Of a stretch of DNA of 64,000 nucleotides, positions 61,538-64,000 are shown one piece after another. The stretch comes from Sphingosinithalassobacter sp. CS137 (GTDB lineage Bacteria; Pseudomonadota; Alphaproteobacteria; Sphingomonadales; Sphingomonadaceae): contig NZ_CP060494.1 in the NCBI RefSeq assembly GCF_014334115.1, positions 3,130,163 through 3,194,162 on the forward strand, read 5' to 3'. The translations under genes were made by a program, and so were the position numbers. The notes under the pieces were generated by a model. That model had not been told where the DNA came from, did no database searches, and saw nothing but the letters and a program-made list of their open reading frames with translations. Each line of letters begins with the position of its first letter. Position 1 is the stretch's first letter.

Positions 61538-62269
61538 TCAGATCTTCCAGCCGCTGTGGATCGCGACGAGACCGCCGAGCAACGGCTCGGCGTTGGCCTG
61601 CACGTATCCGGCCTCGGTGATCATCCGCTCGAAGGTCGCCATGTCCGGAAAGCGGCGAATCGATTCGATTAGATAGCGATAGCTGTCTTCGTCGTTCGCG
61701 AGCAGCTTGCCGAGCTTCGGCACCAGATGGTGCGAATAGGCATCGTACACATCGGCGAAACCGGGCCACAGCGTGGTCGAGAATTCGAGGCAGAAAAAGC
61801 GGCCGCCGCGCTTCAGCACGCGATGCGCCTCGCGGAGCGCAGCGGGAATGTCCGTCACGTTCCGGATGCCGAAGGCGATCGTGTAGGCATCGAAGAAGCG
61901 ATCCGGGAACTGGAGCCTTTCCGCGTTTGCCTCGGTCCAGACGAGACCATCGATCCCGCGCTGCTGCGCCCGCTCCACGCCAACCGCGAGCATTTCGGGA
62001 TTGATGTCCGCAACGGTGATCGCGGCGCCTGACGGCTCCATGCGGAAGGCGATGTCGCCGGTGCCGCCCGCCATGTCGAGGATGTGCTCACCGGCACGCG
62101 GCTTCACGCGGCGAACGAAGCGGTCCTTCCACAGCCGGTGCATGCCGCCCGACATGGCATCGTTCATCAGATCGTAGCGGGCAGCGACGTTGCTGAAGAC
62201 TTCGCCGACGCGCCGAGTCTTCTCCTCCGGAGCGACATCGGAATAGCCGAAGGAGACGGTGTCGGTCAT
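61538..62269 (-). CDS. ubiE: Ubiquinone/menaquinone C-methyltransferase
   Basis: S-adenosylmethionine-dependent methyltransferase. 243 residues: FSNVAARYDLMNDAMSGGMH, ILDMAGGTGDIAF, VADINPEML, TIAFGIRNVTD, CLEFS, and C-terminal GGLVAIHSGWKI. First gene of a nine-gene operon running left to 54981. Divergent from mutM over 80 bases. Confidence 0.96.
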   Translation of the reverse strand: MTDTVSFGYSDVAPEEKTRRVGEVFSNVAARYDLMNDAMSGGMHRLWKDRFVRRVKPRAGEHILDMAGGTGDIAFRMEPSGAAITVADINPEMLAVGVERAQQRGIDGLVWTEANAERLQFPDRFFDAYTIAFGIRNVTDIPAALREAHRVLKRGGRFFCLEFSTTLWPGFADVYDAYSHHLVPKLGKLLANDEDSYRYLIESIRRFPDMATFERMITEAGYVQANAEPLLGGLVAIHSGWKI

Positions 62270-62349
62270 GCGGGATCCTCGGGTTCGAACGCCGGTGCTC
62301 TAGCCAAGGCTTGAGGGCGGAGCAAACCCCGCCTAGCGCTGGACCCGCA

Positions 62350-63159
62350 ATGCCCGAGCTTCCCGAAGTCGAGACCACCGTCCGCGGCCTGGCACCCGTG
62401 CTGGAAGGCCAGGTGATCGAACGCATCATTCTGCGCCGGCAGGATCTGCGGCGGCCGTTTCCCCCCGATCTTGGCCAGCGACTCACCGGCGCGCGCGTGA
62501 CGAAGCTGGGCCGGCGCGCCAAATATGGCCTGATCGACACGGATCGAGGCGACACGCTGGTTTTTCATCTCGGCATGTCGGGGCGGTGGCGTATCGATCC
62601 GGCCGAGCCCTTGCCCCACGATCATGTGCTGGTGGAAACCGCGGCGCATCGGCTGGCGCTCAACGATCCGCGCCGGTTCGGCTCGCTCGATCTGGTGCGG
62701 ACAGAATCGCTGTCGCAATGGCCTGCCTTCGCCGCGATGGGGCCGGAGCCGCTCGGCAGCGATTTCAACGCGGCGCTTCTCGCCGATGCGTTCCGCGGCC
62801 GCACGGCACCGGTGAAGGCACTTTTGCTCGACCAGCGAATCGTGGCGGGTCTGGGCAACATCTATGTCTGCGAAGCGCTGCATCTCGCCGGCATCGCTCC
62901 GGGCCGGGCGGCGGGGCGAATCGCCTTGCCGCGGCTGGAGCGACTCGTCGCGGCGGTGCGGACGGTGTTGGTGGCCGCGATCGCGGCGGGCGGCTCGACG
63001 CTGCGCGACTATGCCCGGCCCGACGGCGAGCTCGGCTATTTCGCCAAGGAGTGGCGAGTCTATGGACGGGAAGGCCAATCCTGCGCCTGCGGCGCACCGG
63101 TTCGCCGTCGCACCGAGAATGGCCGCTCGACCTTCTGGTGCTCCGTGTGCCAGCGCTAA
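62350..63159 (+). CDS. mutM: Formamidopyrimidine-DNA glycosylase
   Basis: Removes 8-oxoguanine and formamidopyrimidines. 269 residues starting MPELPEVETTVRGL (catalytic Pro2 and Glu3 after Met removal), lysine in LDTDRGDTL-type loop, and zinc finger CACG/CSVC at the C-terminus. The start is at the MPELPE methionine; an upstream GTG at 62311 lacks conservation. Confidence 0.96.
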   Translation: MPELPEVETTVRGLAPVLEGQVIERIILRRQDLRRPFPPDLGQRLTGARVTKLGRRAKYGLIDTDRGDTLVFHLGMSGRWRIDPAEPLPHDHVLVETAAHRLALNDPRRFGSLDLVRTESLSQWPAFAAMGPEPLGSDFNAALLADAFRGRTAPVKALLLDQRIVAGLGNIYVCEALHLAGIAPGRAAGRIALPRLERLVAAVRTVLVAAIAAGGSTLRDYARPDGELGYFAKEWRVYGREGQSCACGAPVRRRTENGRSTFWCSVCQR

Positions 63160-63271
63160 GCCGGCCACATTCGGTTGACCCGACGCGCATGACTCGCTAA
63201 GGGCCGCGCTTTCCGGGCGCCGGGACCAAATTCCCGCACCCTTAGCGACATTCTGAAGGACTCGAGACGGC

Positions 63272-63535
63272 ATGGCGAATACGCCGCAGGCGAAAAAGCG
63301 TATCCGGCGCAATGCACGCCGCGCAGAAGTGAACGGCGCGCGCGTGAGCCGCATTCGCACTTATGTGAAGCGTGTCGAAGCGGCGCTCGACGCCGGCGAC
63401 AAGGCTGCCGCTTCGGCGGCACTGCACGACGTGCAGCCTGAGCTGGCGCGCGGGGTGGCCAAGGGCGTGCTCCACAAGAACACTGCTTCGCGCAAGTTCG
63501 CGCGACTGAACAAGCGAGTCGAAGCGCTCGCCTGA
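63272..63535 (+). CDS. rpsT: 30S ribosomal protein S20
   Basis: 87 residues, basic and helical: [21 protein letters not shown] and [15 protein letters not shown] end (here [17 protein letters not shown]). Followed by a terminator, then probably dnaA, as in many Alphaproteobacteria. Confidence 0.97.
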   Translation: MANTPQAKKRIRRNARRAEVNGARVSRIRTYVKRVEAALDAGDKAAASAALHDVQPELARGVAKGVLHKNTASRKFARLNKRVEALA

Positions 63536-63561
63536 TCCTTTCAGGTTCGGCAGGACTTCCG

Positions 63562-63590
63562 AAGCCGCCGGGGCACGCTCCGGCGGCTTT
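63562..63590 (+). terminator. Intrinsic terminator after rpsT
   Basis: AAGCCGCCGG / CCGGCGGCTT, 10-bp stem with an 8-base loop, followed by T. About 25 bases past the rpsT stop. Confidence 0.75.
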
Positions 63591-63964
63591 CGCATGTTCG
63601 CGTTTCGTAACATTCCCGTAACGCAACGAGCAGCAGCAAAGCTTGGATCAAGCACGAGTCGCATGTGCCCTGTCAGTCCTGATTTCGAGAAAATCCCGGC
63701 GGATTAGTGCCTTAAAATTTTCTCTGACGGATTTCCTCGGCTACTGCCGAGTCAAGAAATCTATTTCAGAAATCTGACAGGTCCGGCCCTTGATCGACTC
63801 GCAAAGCCGTCCCTAAAACACCCCTCCCGGCGCGGTACTCTCGCCCGGGCCAAGCAAGCTCAAGGCACCAGCGCGGGATGCGATTCCGGCTGCGGGGGGT
63901 CTTTGTCGATTTTGAACCAGCGCGCGGAGGGAGGCTGCTTTCCGCGGAGGAGGGGTGCGTCACA
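63591..63964. other. Non-coding region before probable dnaA
   Basis: 374 bases with no gene. An AT-rich stretch runs from about 63680 to 63780. It contains CTCGGC-TACT-GCCGAG (63736-63751), two copies of AGAAATCT 13 bases apart (63755, 63768), and CTGTCAG at 63670 facing CTGACAG at 63774. Four GANTC sites lie here and a fifth at the next start codon. No TTATCCACA boxes, so no direct evidence for oriC. Confidence 0.6.
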
Positions 63965-64000
63965 GTGACTCAAGTGCGGACCTTGGAGCAGGACGGCAGC
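63965..64000 (+). CDS. dnaA: Start of probable dnaA, cut by the window end
   Basis: GTG with GGAGGAGGGG nine bases upstream, then (M)TQVRTLEQDGS: only 12 codons visible. The identification rests on position after rpsT, which is where dnaA lies in many Alphaproteobacteria, and on the unusually strong ribosome site. The sequence itself is too short to prove it. Confidence 0.5.
   Translation, partial: MTQVRTLEQDGS

Noticed and set aside
63591-63964. Possible oriC next to dnaA
   Set aside because: AT-rich, but no TTATCCACA-type boxes; in several Alphaproteobacteria the origin is not beside dnaA.

Overview
The window is GC-rich and almost completely coding, and reads as chromosomal DNA of a sphingomonad (Alphaproteobacteria, Sphingomonas or a close relative). 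This rests on gene content and order: an rpsT gene followed by what looks like dnaA, a ubiE-ubiB-coaBC-dut run, a DUF2794 gene, a pst-phoUB cluster, a bd-type quinol oxidase, and extracellular polysaccharide precursor genes with a SpsB/GumD-type sugar transferase. I see no tRNA or rRNA gene, insertion sequence, prophage or CRISPR array. Three kinds of small gene were found by eye: a 40-aa oxidase subunit, a 56-aa membrane protein and a 20-codon micro-ORF.

Layout. 1-3438: oxyR (cut by the window edge), ahpF and ahpC, the peroxide defence. 3675-5630: a TauE/SafE transporter divergent from cysE, then a DUF2794 gene. 5672-8160: a membrane protein, a short-chain dehydrogenase and a small exported protein. 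8254-15582: phosphate sensing and uptake (phoR-pstS-pstC-pstA-pstB-phoU-phoB, all minus strand). 15672-18286: a Tat-signal protein, a PqqD-like protein, an HprK-like kinase and a nucleotidyltransferase-like protein; the last three overlap at GTGA junctions. This is the best candidate for a poorly described system. 18261-22524: gph, then glmU, an unknown gene and glmS (UDP-GlcNAc synthesis).

22531-29599: signalling block with an HWE-type PAS kinase and its receiver, an OB-fold-like exported protein, a receiver-GGDEF-EAL protein and a coupled CHASE4 kinase. 29620-30762: a membrane protein fused to a SET domain, unusual for a bacterium. 30851-34466: sulfate activation (cysD, cysNC, cysQ). 34514-37587: sugar transferase and ugd; ahead of ugd lies a micro-ORF, a large stem-loop and a strong intrinsic terminator. 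38030-42415: an EAL protein, a TPR histidine kinase and a receiver. CtrA-like sites precede several of the c-di-GMP and kinase genes. 42615-46436: rpsU, a membrane FKBP, the cydA/cydB-type oxidase with its small subunit, and a 56-aa protein.

46559-54925: a small exported protein, a metallophosphatase, an M48 protease, then UDP-sugar genes (wecC, wecB, galU, a UDP-GlcNAc dehydrogenase and a UDP-glucuronate epimerase). With ugd and glmU/glmS these could supply UDP-GlcA, UDP-GalA, UDP-ManNAcA and UDP-GlcNAcA for surface polysaccharide. 54981-62269: a tightly packed nine-gene minus-strand operon, ubiE-ubiB-membrane protein-coaBC-esterase-dut-exported protein-moeB/thiF-dsrE. 62350-64000: mutM, rpsT and, after a 374-base region dotted with GANTC sites, the first codons of a probable dnaA.
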